From Prorocentrum cordatum (Eukaryota; Sar; Dinophyceae; Prorocentrales; Prorocentraceae), in contig CAUYUJ010008602.1 of NCBI GenBank assembly GCA_963575745.1, positions 70,001-127,365 on the forward strand: a stretch of DNA of 57,365 bases. Reading direction: 5' to 3'. Numbering within the stretch: the stretch's first letter is position 1; each line of letters begins with the position of its first letter. Positions 32,952-43,948 of the stretch are shown here, one piece after another. The position numbers and the translations under genes were made by a program. The notes beneath the pieces were generated by a model. It ran no database searches. It was given only the letters and a program-made list of their open reading frames with translations, and was not told the DNA's origin.

Positions 32952-33009
<58 letters not shown>

Positions 33010-33155
33010 AACAAAAATGTATTGCGTGCGCGATCTATGTTGTGCAATCGACGTGGTGCAATCGCAAGTGTGCGATCTGTAATTTGCAATCTGCATGGTG
33101 CAGTCTACGCGGTGCAACCTATGTTATGCAACCTACGCGGTGCAGTCAACCACTT
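32815..33155 (+). repeat. GCGGTGCAATC(T/C)A repeat units around a T/A homopolymer
   Basis: Repeated TGCGGTGCAATC, TGTGCAATCCATG and GTGCGATCTACG units. Similar units open the tandem repeats at 46165 and 53868 and occur near 34555-34610. Confidence 0.7.
32952..33007. repeat. T19-A37 homopolymer junction
   Basis: A run of 19 T directly joined to a run of 37 A inside the TGCAATC-type repeat. The order T-then-A is a self-complementary foldback, not two poly(A) tails meeting. Confidence 0.95.
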
Positions 33156-33269
33156 GCTCAACTTGAAGCTGTCTTCCCCACTGCTCGTGCAAACATCCCA
33201 CCCTCCCGCCCGCAACTTGGTCGCAATACCTCTTAAGACCGTGACGGTGGGTACCAACTGGCACTTGGC

Positions 33270-33496
33270 AACGACACCGACGCGACGACGACAGCGACAA
33301 CGACGACGACGACGCCGCCGACAACGACTACGACGACACCGACGACGTCTCCAACGACTGCGACGACGACAACGACGACGACGACACCGACAACGACGAC
33401 GACGACGACGACGCTGACGTTGTCGATGACGATGACGATGACAACGCCGACGCCGACGCCGACGACGACGACGACACCGACGACGACGTTGACGAA

Positions 33497-33530
<34 letters not shown>

Positions 33531-33905
33531 TCGCCAACGAAAACGACGACGACAACGACGAGGGTGGAGGGAGGACGACGACGGCGGCAACGACGACAAC
33601 GACGAGGGAGCAGGGAGGACGGCGACGACGCGAACGACGAAGAAGGAGGGAGGACGGCGACGCCGACGACGACAACGACGAGGGAAGAGGGAAGACGCGA
33701 CGATGACGACGACGACGACGGCGACGAAATAGGAAGGACAACGACGAAACGCCGACGAAGACGACGGGGGAGGAATGACGACCACGGCGACAACGACGAC
33801 TGAAACGACGACGCCAAGACGACGACGACGAGGAAAGACAGAGGACGACGACGACGACGACGCGGGATGAGGGAGGACGGCGACGACGACGACGACAACG
33901 ACGCA
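33270..33905. repeat. (GAC)n-rich tract
   Basis: GAC/AAC/GCC triplets with GGAGGGAGGA spacers. Poly-Arg, Asp, Thr and Ser/Val frames are artefacts. Confidence 0.95.
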
Positions 33906-34509
33906 AGAGCGCGCGCGCACGCTTTTGTTGAACATCCGCGTTGCGAAACCAAGTGTTTTTGTATGTTTTTTGGATAGCCGATTTTGAAATCCTTCCGAAA
34001 CCAGAGGTTTTTGAAGGATTTCGCCATGCGCGCGCGACGACGCGCGCGTGCGCACTTCGTTTTTTGCAGAGGATTCTCGCAACGGCACGCGCGCAAGGGC
34101 TTTCCAAAGATTTCGACATGCGCGCGCGTACGAAGCCAGTTTGGTAGCGTTTTTTTTTTGCAAATTTTGAAAAACCTATGGTGATGTGTGTTCTAAGATT
34201 TCGCAAGAGCGCGCGCGTAACCATTTCTAGAACATCAGTATTGCGAAACCTTATGTTTTTGCATGTTTTTTTTCGGAACTCGGTTTTGAAACCCAACCGA
34301 CACCGAAGGTTCTTGAAGGATTTCGGCATGCGCGCGCGACGACGCACGCGTGTGCACTTCGTCCCTTTTTCCGCAAGGGATTATTGACAGCTTATGATTT
34401 GTGATAAACGATTGCACGCGCATAGTGTTTGTTGCAAAGGATGGCGGGGGGAACCGATACGGGTTTGGCTGGGATAGTATGAACTCGCAGGTAGGATGGA
34501 CATTAGGTC

Positions 34510-35095
34510 AGAAACCGATGTGTTTTACATAGGTGCCCGGGAAAGGATAATCCATATGGTGCAATCTGCGTTGCGCGGAGCAATATGTGCGGTGCAACCT
34601 ATGTTGGGTTTTCTGTGCGAGGCGGCGTGCTCGCGCTACGTCATGTGGCTGCAAGTGGTGCGGCCTGGACGCAGCCATCGTGGAGCAGCAACACGAACGT
34701 CACGGCAGAAGCGGGCCCTGAGATGTTGTTGCCGCGATCACGCAGGGCGTTGTGTGCCCGGCCCTGGGCTCCAGGATTCTCATGGATGGGCCCCGTTCGA
34801 AAGCAGTGAGATGTTTTACAGAGATGGTGTCGAGGGCTCTGGTCTTGTTTGTGCACCATCGTTTGTTTTGATCCGCGTCGGATGGCAGGGAAGAGAGGAG
34901 GAGGAGAACGCGGAGGGGAGGGAAGAGGAGGAGGAGGGGGAGGAGGAGGAGCAGGAAGCCGCACGGCGGCCGTGGCAGCCAGGATGGCCGTCTGGGTGGC
35001 CAAGGACGGAAGCGTTTTCAGGGACGGGCACTTGGAGTTCGACGACGAGATGGTCACAGAGGACTTCCTCTCTCTCCCTCTTTCGGCGACGAGCG
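34510..35095. other. Intergenic with GGA tract
   Basis: TGCAATC-type units at 34555-34610 and a GGA tract at about 34895-34960; nothing else recognised. Confidence 0.4.
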
Positions 35096-35098
35096 ATG

Positions 35099-35268
35099 AG
35101 GGGGAAGTGAGGTGGAGAAGGCCCTCTCAAATGGCGGCGGGGCTTCTCGGAAGCCCTCCCGCCTTCTGAGCGGTTTTCTGCGTCTTCGGGGAAGGCTTAC
35201 CAAACTTCTCAGAAGGCCAGGAGACTTCCTGGCCTTTTGAGAAGGCCTTCTGCTTCTCATTCCCCCCC
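35099..35268. mobile_element. Foldback/MITE-like element, family E copy 1
   Basis: Left GGGGGAAGTGAGGTGGAGAA, right AGAAGGCCTTCTGCTTCTCA then TTCCCCCCC. The interior has further AGAAGG/CCTTCT inverted pairs (TTCTCAGAAGGCCAGGAGAC). A second copy is at 43773-43948; both are followed by GGTTCGCCGCC. Confidence 0.75.
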
Positions 35269-35683
35269 AAGGTTCGCCGCCGATTCTTGCTTCTCCCCTC
35301 GCTCCTCGTCTTTGCTCCTCCTGATCCTCCTCCCCGCCCTGTCCTGCCCACTCCTGCCCCCCTCCTGCTCCCCGTCCTCCGGCAGAGGGAAACAATTAGT
35401 GAGCACCCCCCTTGCCCCCCAAGCTCAAAGTTGGCACGCGCGGGGGAGACTGCGGTCGAGGTGCAGCTCATCAGACCCACCCCCGACTTTGAACATTGGG
35501 GGGAGGGGGAAGGCGTTGACGCACGAATGTGGCATGAGTGTTCGCTATGTTTTCCCGAGGCCTGTCCCCCTCTGCCTCTCCCGGGCCCCTGACGTCGGGG
35601 TGAAACCACGAGTTGGACCCGCAGAGGCCTCGACCCCCTCCCCCAGGGCCGGCGCGTCACCCCGAGCACGGTCGCGCAGAGGT

Positions 35684-35754
35684 ATAAGATCGAAGTCGGC
35701 TCGGGGAGGGTACCACCTGATGTTCTTCGTGTTTGTTTGCTGAACTCTTGTGTT
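35684..35754 (+). repeat. Interspersed repeat, GATGTTCTTCGTG family copy 1 (partial)
   Basis: GGTATAAGATCGAAGTCGGC, TCGGGGAGGGTA, then CTGATGTTCTTCGTG. Longer copies at 39690-39850 and 56237-56405; a related fragment is at 35950-36045. Confidence 0.65.
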
Positions 35755-35950
35755 GTGGAGGACGATCAACGGAGAGGAAGCATGTTGCCAAATAATTCCC
35801 GGATGTCGAAACCATCTGTTGAACACGTGTTAAACATGGAAGCAGGCACGTTTCAAACATGTTTAGGACCCGCGTCCCACCTTTCAAGCACACTCTGAGA
35901 GCTCAGCGACAGGACTCTCGGGGGGGCCCACTGCCGTGGCGTCCGCAGCC
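35755..35950 (+). repeat. Interspersed repeat, AACATGTTT family copy 2
   Basis: GTGGAGGACGATCAACGGAG at the start, several ACATGTTTAGG/CACGTGTT palindromes, CACTGCCGTGGCGTCCGCAG at the end. Confidence 0.8.
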
Positions 35951-36054
35951 TGATGCTCTTCGTGCTTGCCTGACGCTCTCTCGTGCAGCCTGGGGGAGGG
36001 CACCCTCGGATGCTCTTCCGCTCGGCCGGCGGAGGGCCCCCGTGCCCCTGACAT

Positions 36055-36300
36055 CGGGAGCCTCGAGACGGGGGTCCATGCAAACGGGGGTCAGCCAGGG
36101 CACCGGCTCCTGCAGGATCCTGCGAAGGCCCCCTCTGGCTGACCCGGGTTGGCGAGCCGCTCGTGGCCGCGAGGCGGCTGCGCACATTGGCTGACCCGCG
36201 GGTCTGCGAAGACCTGCGTTGCAGTTGTTGTCTTCCTGCATTGCAGTTTTCTGGTTTCCTGCTGACCCGGGTCTGGATTGGCCCGGGTCAGAAGGTCCTC
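36055..36300. repeat. Palindromic repeat unit shared with 8715-8885
   Basis: GAGACGGGGGTCCATGCA, CGGGGGTCAGCCAGGGC, CCTGCAGGATCCTGC and paired GACCCGGGT palindromes in the same order as at 8715-8885. Confidence 0.8.
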
Positions 36301-36331
36301 GACCTGAAGGATGTTTTTTCTATCCTATAGG

Positions 36332-36499
36332 CTTGAGTCGGGCCTGTCCCTCTACAGGGGGAATCTCCAAACATAGTCAAAAAATAGTCGGGGGATTTTT
36401 GTTGGTGAGTATGTTTTGGCCATTTGGGCGCATGTTTTGCATATATTTTTTAATATCTGTCGTCGAGAATCCCCCTGTAGGGGGACATGCCCGACTCAA
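36332..36499. mobile_element. MITE-like element, family A copy 6 (well preserved)
   Basis: Left TTGAGTCGGGCCTGTCCCTC then TACAGGGGGAAT; right CCCCCTGTAGGGGGACATGC then CCGACTCAA. Interior ATAGTCAAAAAATAGTCGGG. Confidence 0.92.
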
Positions 36500-37091
36500 T
36501 CCTAGGCCCGGCCGCAGCTTTCCACGGTCTTAGGGGCCCGGCATGGTCCTCCCTGGTCCCGCCCCTCGCGCGTCGCCGGAGATGCGGCACCTGCCTTGCT
36601 CACAGCGTGGACACCTGGAGATCTCGACGCCTTCCCTGGGGCCAGCTCATCGTCCCGAGTCGTCTTCTGACGGCCCCGGGTCCCAGCGAGGGCCCCCCAT
36701 TTATCAGCCTCGAACGTATCCCTATCGATTGACACGCCAAAAGGCGATGACAATCTTAGGGATCCGCCCTCAAAAAATAAGGGAGTCCCTAAGAGTGGCA
36801 TCGTGAGGAGGAGGTGCCCAGCATAGGGATAGGGATATGTTCCAGGCCGGTAGCCCCAGAGGCAGGAGCATGGCCTGAAGCCTCCCGCCGTCCTCTCTCC
36901 GGGACGAGAGGGTCCGGCCGCGCCCCTGCGGCTCTCACGGGCGCCCTGGTGGTCTAGCTTGGGCCTCCAGCGGCCGTTCGGGACGATTCGGGCCCCCCGG
37001 GACGCCCTCGGCGAGGCGCAGCCGCTGGAAGGCATCCTGAGGCTGGGAAGCCGCGGAGGACCAGCGAAAACGTATGAAAAAACCTTGAACC
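36500..37091. other. Intergenic, nothing identified
   Basis: GC-rich sequence with no recognised gene. Confidence 0.4.
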
Positions 37092-37252
37092 TGTGAGTCG
37101 GGCGCATCTCGCTGCAGGAGGGATATCCACAAATAGTCCAGAACTAGTCTGGGGACGATGTTCCTACTATTTGGGGCTATTTGGGTTTTTTTGTTGACTA
37201 TTCATCCTTTGCCCACTAAAATCCGCATGCAGGAGGACAGGCCCGACCGAAC
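37092..37252. mobile_element. MITE-like element, family A copy 7 (diverged)
   Basis: Left GTGAGTCGGGCGCATCTCGC then TGCAGGAGG; right ATGCAGGAGGACAGGCCCGA. Interior AGTCCAGAACTAGTCTGGGG matches the family block. Confidence 0.8.
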
Positions 37253-37439
37253 CGAGCCTCGAGCCGACCACCCTCCGCTTCCGCCTCCGGGGCGCGCTCG
37301 CCCCGCCCCTCTCGCGCCGCCGAGCCGACGAGGAGACCTGGAAGGCCGTCAACGACAAGATGCGCTCCAGCACGCTCAGCGGGGTCGCCTTCCGCAGCAG
37401 CCCCAACCTGGCAGAGATGGACCCCCCCTCCCCACGCCG

Positions 37440-39000
37440 GCATTCCACAGGGGTGGGGGAGGGGAGGTAGGAGGGTGTGGTGAGGGGCGGGGAGGGTGGG
37501 AGGCGAGGAGGGGAGGAGTGGAGGAGTGGAGAGGCGCTGATGGGGGGAAGGTGGAGGGATCGAGGGGGAAAAGGCAGCAGGGCGCAGGATTGGGGAGGAG
37601 GGAGGCAGATGAGGGGGCAGGGGGGGGAAGGAGGGGGGAGAGAAAGGATGGAGCGCTGGAGGGGAGGAAAAAGGGAGGAGGAGGGAGGGAGGGAGGGAGG
37701 GAGGGGAGGGAGGAGGGATAGGAGGCAAGGATGAGGAGGAGGAAGAGGAGGAGGAGGAGGAGGAGGAGGAGGAGGAGGAGGAGGAGGAGGAGGAGGAGGG
37801 AGGAGGAGAGGGAGGAGGAGGAGGAGGAGGAGGAGGAGGGGGAGGGGGAGGAGGAGGGAGGAGGAGGAGGAGGAGGAGGAGGAGGAGGAGGAGGAGGAGG
37901 AGGAGGAGGAGGAGGAGGAGGAGGAGGGAGGAGCGGAGGAGGAGGAGGAGGAGGGGAGGAGGAGGGAGGAGGATGAGGAGGAGGAGGAGAGACCCCCCGA
38001 TGTCAGTGATCAGGGCACGGTATTATCCTCCCTCCTCCCCCCACTCTGGAACGTAATCATCGGGCGTGGGTACGACTTCGCGGCCGCGCTGGGCGGGCGC
38101 CCCTGGGACGCCCCCGCGCGCGCGGCGGCGGCTGGGTGACGCGGCAGCGGTTGCGAGAGGAGGAGGGAGGAGGAGGAGGAGGAGGAGGAGGAGGAGGAGG
38201 AGGAGGAGGAGGAGGAGGAGGAGAAGAAGGAGGAGGAGGAGGAAGAGGAGGAGAGGAGGAAGAAGAGGAGAGGAGGAGGAGAGGAGGAGGAAGTGATAGA
38301 GGTGGAGGGGGCACGGACGGAGTGTAGGGGCAGAGGAGAGGAGGCATTGGGAAGATGGAGAGGAGGAGGAGGAGGAGGAGGAGGAGGAGGAGGAGGAGGA
38401 GGAGAGATGAGATGGAGGCTTGGGGAATAGAAGAGGAGGAGGAGGAGGAGGAGAAGGAGGAGGAGGACGGGAACAGGAGAGATGGAGGCAGGAAGGGCGC
38501 AATGGAAGGTGAAGAGGGATGATGTGATGCGGAGGAAGGGGAAGGAGCTGGAGGAAGGGTAAGGAAGGAAGAGGGAGGAGAAAGAGAAGGAGGAGGGGGG
38601 ACTCAGGAACGGAGCGTGGAGAAACAGCAGCAAAGGGAGGAGGAAACAAGCAAGGGGAAAAAGGAACGAGGAGGAGGAGGAGGAGGCGGAGGCGAAGGGA
38701 GGAAGGGATAGGAGGAAAAAGGTAAAGGAGAAGGAAGGATACATAAAGGAAACAATGATGATGACGAGGAGGAGGAGGAGGAGGAGGAGGAGGAGGAGGA
38801 GGAAGAGAGGGGGGGAGGATGAGGAGGGTCAAGGAGGAGAGTGAGGAAGGTGGGGAAGGAGGGGTTGAGAGAGGACGGGAAAAAGAGAGGAGGAGGAGGA
38901 GGAGGAGGAGGAGGAGGAGGAGGAGGAGGAGCAGCCGAATGAGGAGTAGGAGGACGCCACCGACGACGCTCTCGCGGGTGGTCCTGGCACGATAGGTGCT
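37440..39000. repeat. Long (GGA)n-dominated purine tract
   Basis: About 1.5 kb of GGA/GGGA/GAA purine-rich sequence, purest at 37735-37990, 38157-38280, 38360-38410, 38765-38815 and 38885-38935, broken by short mixed stretches. The 581-codon reverse ORF over it is low complexity. Confidence 0.95.
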
Positions 39001-39109
39001 GCAGTGAGAGGGGTGGATGGATGGATGTGGTGGGCGCAGGTCGTGATGTCTCACGGTGTTGCACTTTGCCCACGGCGTCGAATCTCGGGGCTCGTGCTCG
39101 CCCTCCCCT

Positions 39110-39110
39110 G

Positions 39111-39141
<31 letters not shown>

Positions 39142-39185
39142 CTCCTCCTCCTCCTCCTGCTCCTCCTCCTCTTGCTCCTCGCCCG
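39110..39185. repeat. (TCC)n microsatellite tract
   Basis: TCC with TCT/TGC variants. Confidence 0.95.
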
Positions 39186-39502
39186 TGCGGTCAGCCTCGG
39201 GGGCGGCAGCGAGCCTAGCTCGGCGACAGCCTCCGCGTGCCCACGGAGCGTCTCGCGAGGAACCCTGGGGGCGGGCCGCACGATTTTGTGCTGGAGCTTG
39301 TGGGCTCCCTGGTCCTCTGCGTCTCCCGAGGCCCTTCCTCTCCCGGCTGCTGTGCCCCAGCCCTTGCGCGGCCCGCCGGCTTTTGCGATCGCGCCCGCGC
39401 TTGCTCCCGCTGCTGACCCAGCACTTACGAGACCCTCTGGCGGTGGCCGACCTGCTCGCCGTCATGTCGCGCGCACCCTCACGCCGCACAATACATCGGA
39501 GG

Positions 39503-39650
39503 AGGAAAAGGTACCCATACCTCTGCCCTTCGCCCGTTTTCCCCGATTCGGGTCTCCTGGGGGGCCTTTGTCGCCACCGCTGGATTCGCCTCGAAATCCT
39601 GGTCAGCACGCACCCCGGGAGAGGTCCTGGGAGTAGCAGTATCGGTACCT
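39503..39650 (-). mobile_element. Foldback/MITE-like element, family J copy 2
   Basis: Reverse complement of 29687-29835: GGAAAAGGTACCCATACC at one end, AGCAGTATCGGTACCTG at the other. CCACCGCTGGATTC and CTGGTCAGCACGCACCC lie inside. Confidence 0.75.
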
Positions 39651-39689
39651 GTTTGATTTCCCCACTCACGCCGCACAGTACAGTCGGAC

Positions 39690-39970
39690 CGAGGGATAAG
39701 ATCGACACCGGTTCGGTGAGGGTAGCCCCTGATGCTCTTCGTGCTTGCCGGCTGCTCTTGTGCCTCATGGGGAAGGGTGCCCTCGGATGTTCTGTGTGTT
39801 TCTGGCCGGCGGGGGGTCTCGTGCTCTTGAGGGATGCTCTCCTGGCTTAGGCCCACCGTCGTCTCCAGTGCAGCGTGCCGCGCTGGCGGCTCGCGTAAGC
39901 CGCCGCGTAGGGTCGCCACCCGCTCTTGATCGTCGCTCGTGCTCTTGAGGGATGTTCTTCCGGCCTAGGT
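39690..39970 (+). repeat. Interspersed repeat, GATGTTCTTCGTG family copy 2
   Basis: GATAAGATCGACACCGGTTC, GGTGAGGGTAGCCCCTGATG, CTCTTCGTGCTTGCC, CTGGCCGGCGGGGGGTCTCG. A second partial unit (GCTCTTGAGGGATG) follows at 39935. Confidence 0.7.
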
Positions 39971-40189
39971 CCGACTGCTGTGGCCAGTTTGGCTCCGGCC
40001 GGGCGGCCCCGAGCGGCGCGGCGCCCGGGACGGCCCGCCCCGCGCGCGAGAGCCCTCGCCGAGGAGGGCGCGTCCCCAGGCCGAGGCGGAAGCGCCCCCC
40101 CCCCCCGCCCGGAGGCGGTACGCAGCGGCGGGCCCGTGGGCGGCTGCGGCCAAGCGCCCGCAGCCAAGTGGCTGGTTCGGCCACGCCCC

Positions 40190-40325
40190 TCCGCCTCCTC
40201 CTCCTCCTCCTCCTCCTCCTCCTCCTCCTCCTCCTCCTCCTCCTCCTCCCTCCTTCTCCTCCTCCTCCTCCTCCTCCTCCTCCTCCTCCTCCTCCTCCTA
40301 CTCCTCCTCCTCCTCCCTCTCCCTC
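40190..40325. repeat. (TCC)n microsatellite tract
   Basis: Pure TCC with minor interruptions. Confidence 0.97.
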
Positions 40326-40370
40326 TCGGACGTTGCTTCTCCCCCCCCCTCTCTCACGAATTCGACTACA

Positions 40371-40545
40371 CGTAAGAGTGACCTTTCGCCGGAGTGACCT
40401 CTGGTGCGGGCCCCATGGGGTTCCCCCATCGCCGAACGCGAGGCGGCAGTGTCGTCCTGCGCGCTTGTGTTTGGTCCCCTCGCGGCCCACAAACGCCGCG
40501 CACCAGAGGTCACTCTCACCCAAGGTCATTCTTGCGTGTAGCCGA
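40371..40545. mobile_element. Foldback/MITE-like element, family I copy 3 (best preserved)
   Basis: Left CACGTAAGAGTGACCTTTCG then GAGTGACCTCTGGTGCGGG; right CCGCGCACCAGAGGTCACTC then AAGGTCATTCTTGCGTGTAG. The inverted arms are about 50 bp. Confidence 0.85.
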
Positions 40546-40579
40546 CCAGTGGCGGCTTCGTCCAAGCTTCCTCAGGTTT

Positions 40580-40770
40580 GTGGAGGACGATCAATGGAGA
40601 AGAAGCATGTTGCCAAATCATTTCCAGATATCTGAAACACGTGTAAAACATGTTTCAAATATGTGAAGCACATGTTTGAATCATGGTTGGAATATTGTCC
40701 TACATTGTAAACACATTCCAAATGCAATCTGATCGGTCTGTTAGGGTGTCCACTGTCGTGGCATCCACAA
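40580..40770 (+). repeat. Interspersed repeat, AACATGTTT family copy 3
   Basis: GTGGAGGACGATCAATGGAG to GTCCACTGTCGTGGCATCCA. Confidence 0.85.
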
Positions 40771-40956
40771 CCAGAGGTCAAGCTCCCGAGTGGCCATGAT
40801 GCGCGCACGGCGGGCGAGGCGGCGGCCTCGGCGGTCTCGCCTGGCGGGCTCGCCCTCGAGCGGTGGTCTCCACGGGCCCGAGGTGCGTCCAGGTCATCTG
40901 CAGGTCGCTGGTCCGCGATCGGTCGATGCCCCTCCTCCTGCTTGCGCGCTTGCCTT

Positions 40957-41155
40957 GTGGAGGAAGGTCCATGAAGAAGAAGAAGAAGAAGCATGTTGCC
41001 AACTAATTTCCAGATGTCTAAAACATGTGTTAAACATGTTCTAAACATGTAAAACACAGGATCAAACCATGATTAGGACATTTCCGACGTTTTAACCACA
41101 TGTTTAAATTCAACAATAGGACGGATAGGGTGTCCATTGTCGTGGCATCCGCAAC
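40957..41155 (+). repeat. Interspersed repeat, AACATGTTT family copy 4
   Basis: GTGGAGGAAGGTCCATGAAG with a GAA expansion, then AACATGTGTTAAACATGTT, ending GTCCATTGTCGTGGCATCCG. It lies 187 bp downstream of copy 3, in the same orientation. Confidence 0.85.
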
Positions 41156-43055
41156 GCTTGCCCTTGGCGCCCAACATGCGATTCCGGAGTCTGCGCCCGT
41201 TGCCTGACACCGATGCACCGCTTAACTGTTGCGTCGCCGTTGCGCCAGCCCCCGGACGTTGTTCTTCTGCATCGCTTGTCACCGGTCTTGTGCATGTCGG
41301 CAGGCAAGTCTTACAGTCTTACAGACCCGTTCCGGGCTGAAGGCGCGAGGTGCCAGCAGATGTAGGATGCACTGCGGCAGCGCGACGAGGGTGCTCACCT
41401 GGACGAGAGCGACGCCAGGTTCGTGCTCGAGCTACTGACACTCTGGTCTCTGTGGGCAAAAGCCCTGTCGACGCCCGCAGGTGTTTTTGCGTGGTGGGCG
41501 CGGGGCCTTCAGCTTCACCCGCTGCCTCGAGAGCGCGCCCACGTCATAGGAGATCGCGCAAGATGCCGCATGCGACGCGCTCCTGTCCATACTCCGACCC
41601 CGCCTGGCTGCCTGCGAGGTTTGGGGCGCAGGTCGTCGACGGAAATTCCCCGAACCCTACGGGGAGCAACAGAAGCACTGAAATCGGACACGCGGTGTTC
41701 TCAAGCTTTGCGGCCTCACGCCCGTCCTCACCGAATTCCTTCTCAGAGTCCTGGTCGGCGCTTGGTACAGATAGGCGTCCAGATCACGAAGATAGATGCC
41801 ACCGTTCCCCGCGCGGGCCCCGCGCGAACCGCCCGTCACACCGCTGCCCCACCGCATGCCAAGAACATCTACTTCGATCGTCACGACAAAGCGGCAGCGC
41901 CCTCGCCCTCCTCACCTTCTGTCACCTCCTCACCCTCGACCTCCTCAACCTCCCTCCTTGCTTGTTGCCCTCCTGCTGTGCCACCTCCTATTCCTCCTCG
42001 CCCTCGCCCTCCTCACCCACTCTCCTTGAAAGTCGCCCTCCCCCTCCTCCTCCTCCTCATCCTCCTCCTCCTCCTCTCCCTCCTCCTCCTCAGAGCTCCT
42101 CTACCTCTCCCCACCATTTTCAGGAAGGGTACGGCGAGGTGGCCACCCCGCTCGAGGCCAAGACTGCCTGTTGCGCAGCGATTCGTCGCGGACATCGCCG
42201 CCGCAGCCTGGCACACTGCTGTCCTCCCTTGCGAGCCCGCCGGGCCGCCTCGAGATGGATTCCGCGCGACCGGTGTCCGCGAGGGCCCCCGCCGCCCTCA
42301 CGTCGCGCCTCGGCGAGCTTCTGCTGGCGGCAGCGCGGAGCGCCCGACGCGGTGCCGCGGCTGGGCGCGTACAGTCTGCCCTGAGCGGCTCCCCCTTCAC
42401 ATCGCACCAGCCCTGATAAGGCCGACGCTGCAAGGAGAGCGCCCTATCATTATCACCATCATGACCATCATCGCCGTCGCCAGCACTGTAAATGATGACG
42501 ATGGTGATGGTGATGGCCACCTTTGCCATCACCGCCGTCATCATCACCAACACCATCACCACCTTCACCACCACCATGATTACGTCCATCGCAACCAGCA
42601 CCACCCGAAGAGCCATCGGAGTGGCGGCGTCTGTGACGGTGGCCAACGCCCTTGCCATCTGCGAGCGTTCATTCTTGATCAGGCTTGCAACGAGGAGGTG
42701 TCCAGCTCTCATCCGTGTGCTCACTCTTCTCCTCCGATTCCTCGCACCTCCTTTTCCTAGCTCCCCCCCTCTAAGGCCCTGCCCTCACGTTCTTTCCCTT
42801 TCCTCATTCGTCGGCCCTCCCTTCCCCTTTTTTCTCGCGCGCATTACCCAGGCATCGGTTCCAACTCGCCGAATCACCGCTATGATCTTGCGTCAGCGGA
42901 GCATTCAGCCGCGCAACATAGTCGAGCTGTGGGCGTGCGAAGCCAATCCGTTTCAATTATTGCCTCCTCTTGCCCCACATCCCCGCCGACATCCTCCGCA
43001 TCCCCTTCAGTCTCACTCTCTGTTATCTTGCTGCTCTGTCTTCATGTGCCTCACG
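41156..43055. other. Intergenic, with CTC and CAT/CAC-rich patches
   Basis: CTC-rich at 41900-42105 and ATC/CAC-rich at 42440-42600. Several long frames are open (for example 41423-42760) but show no motif and change composition with the underlying repeats. Confidence 0.4.
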
Positions 43056-43059
43056 ACAT

Positions 43060-43200
43060 CCTCCTCCTCCTCCTCCTCCTCCTCCTCCTTCTCCTCCTCC
43101 TCCCCCTACTCCTCCTCCTCTTCCTCCTCCTCCTCCTCCTCCTCCTCCTCCTCCTCCTCTCCTCCTCCTCCTCGTCCTCCTCCTCCTCCTCCTCCTCCCC
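43060..43200. repeat. (TCC)n microsatellite tract
   Basis: TCC with TCT/ACT/TCG interruptions. Confidence 0.95.
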
Positions 43201-43772
43201 TTCACCCCTCCCATGTCGTCGCCGTTACTTTTGTCATGATTGTTGTTACGATCGTTTCATTATGATTTTTCTTTGGCCAGCTCACGTAGTACGTTTTTCT
43301 CTGTCGTCGTCCTCCTCTCCCCCGCGCTGTTCCCTTCGACGCTTTTTCCCCGCTTTACGGGCGCGCGCCGCCCGACTTGTGTCTCCCAACGTTTGGCCCC
43401 TGGAGAATTTTCGCCCCCACCACGGACTCGTCGGCGTTCGTCTGCGAAAAACATATCGGTATCCGCGGCCCCTCGGGCCGGACCCCTGGGCCGCGACCCC
43501 GCGGATATGGTGAGCTTTTGACGCGACTGCCCCGCGCGGAACGCAACCGTGCGACCGCGCATCTGCGGGGGGCTTACGCCCTGGGATCCTGACCGCGAAG
43601 GCGCAGATATGGACACGTGTGCCGTACGTTATGTGTGTTATCCTGGCCGGTTTTTGACGGCCCCTTGGCCCAGAACGGCTTTCGGAGGCCCAGGCTGATA
43701 GTTGTCGTTGTGGACAATATGACGCTTGTGTATTGCGGGACCCAAGTTCCCGTTCGATGTTTCCTGTGAGCG
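43201..43772. other. Intergenic, nothing identified
   Basis: No recognised feature. Confidence 0.4.
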
Positions 43773-43948
43773 GGGGGGGAGTGAGAAGGAGACGGCCCAT
43801 TTCAGAAGGCGGCGGGACTTCTCAGACGCCCTCGCGCCTTCTGGGATGTTCTTTTGGTTTCTGCGGAGAAAGCTTGGGACACATGTTGTAGAAGGCCTGG
43901 GGACTTCCGAGCCTTCTGAGAAGGCCCGCCCCTTCTCACTCCCCCCCG
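43773..43948. mobile_element. Foldback/MITE-like element, family E copy 2
   Basis: Left GGGGGGGAGTGAGAAGGAGA, right GGCCCGCCCCTTCTCACTCC then CCCCC. CAGAAGGCGGCGGGACTTCT and CCTTCTGAGAAGG lie inside. Confidence 0.8.

Larger units (their letters stand above)
30350..34500 (+). repeat. Dispersed-tandem repeat domain with a CATGCGCGCGCGACGACGCG hallmark
   Basis: At least six diverged copies of a unit whose core is a CG-alternating near-palindrome, at about 30435, 31977, 32271, 32558, 34024 and 34325. Upstream of most cores lies TTTTGAAATCCxxxCGAAACC and GAAGGAT. Downstream of several lie TGATAAACGA and GCGCGCGTA, then GGxTGGxATGG. Copies are separated by other repeats (42-bp minisatellite, GAC tract, TGCAATC units). 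No protein is supported. Confidence 0.75.

Noticed and set aside
32952-33007. Two retroposon poly(A) tails meeting
   Set aside because: Orientation is T then A on the plus strand, the opposite of tail-to-tail insertions.
38023-39768. 581-codon reverse ORF
   Set aside because: Dominated by Leu/Ser/Pro from the CCT strand of the GGA tract; no domain outside it.
41350-42760. 344- and 445-codon overlapping ORFs
   Set aside because: No motif, composition follows underlying CTC/CAC repeats, and two frames are open over the same interval.
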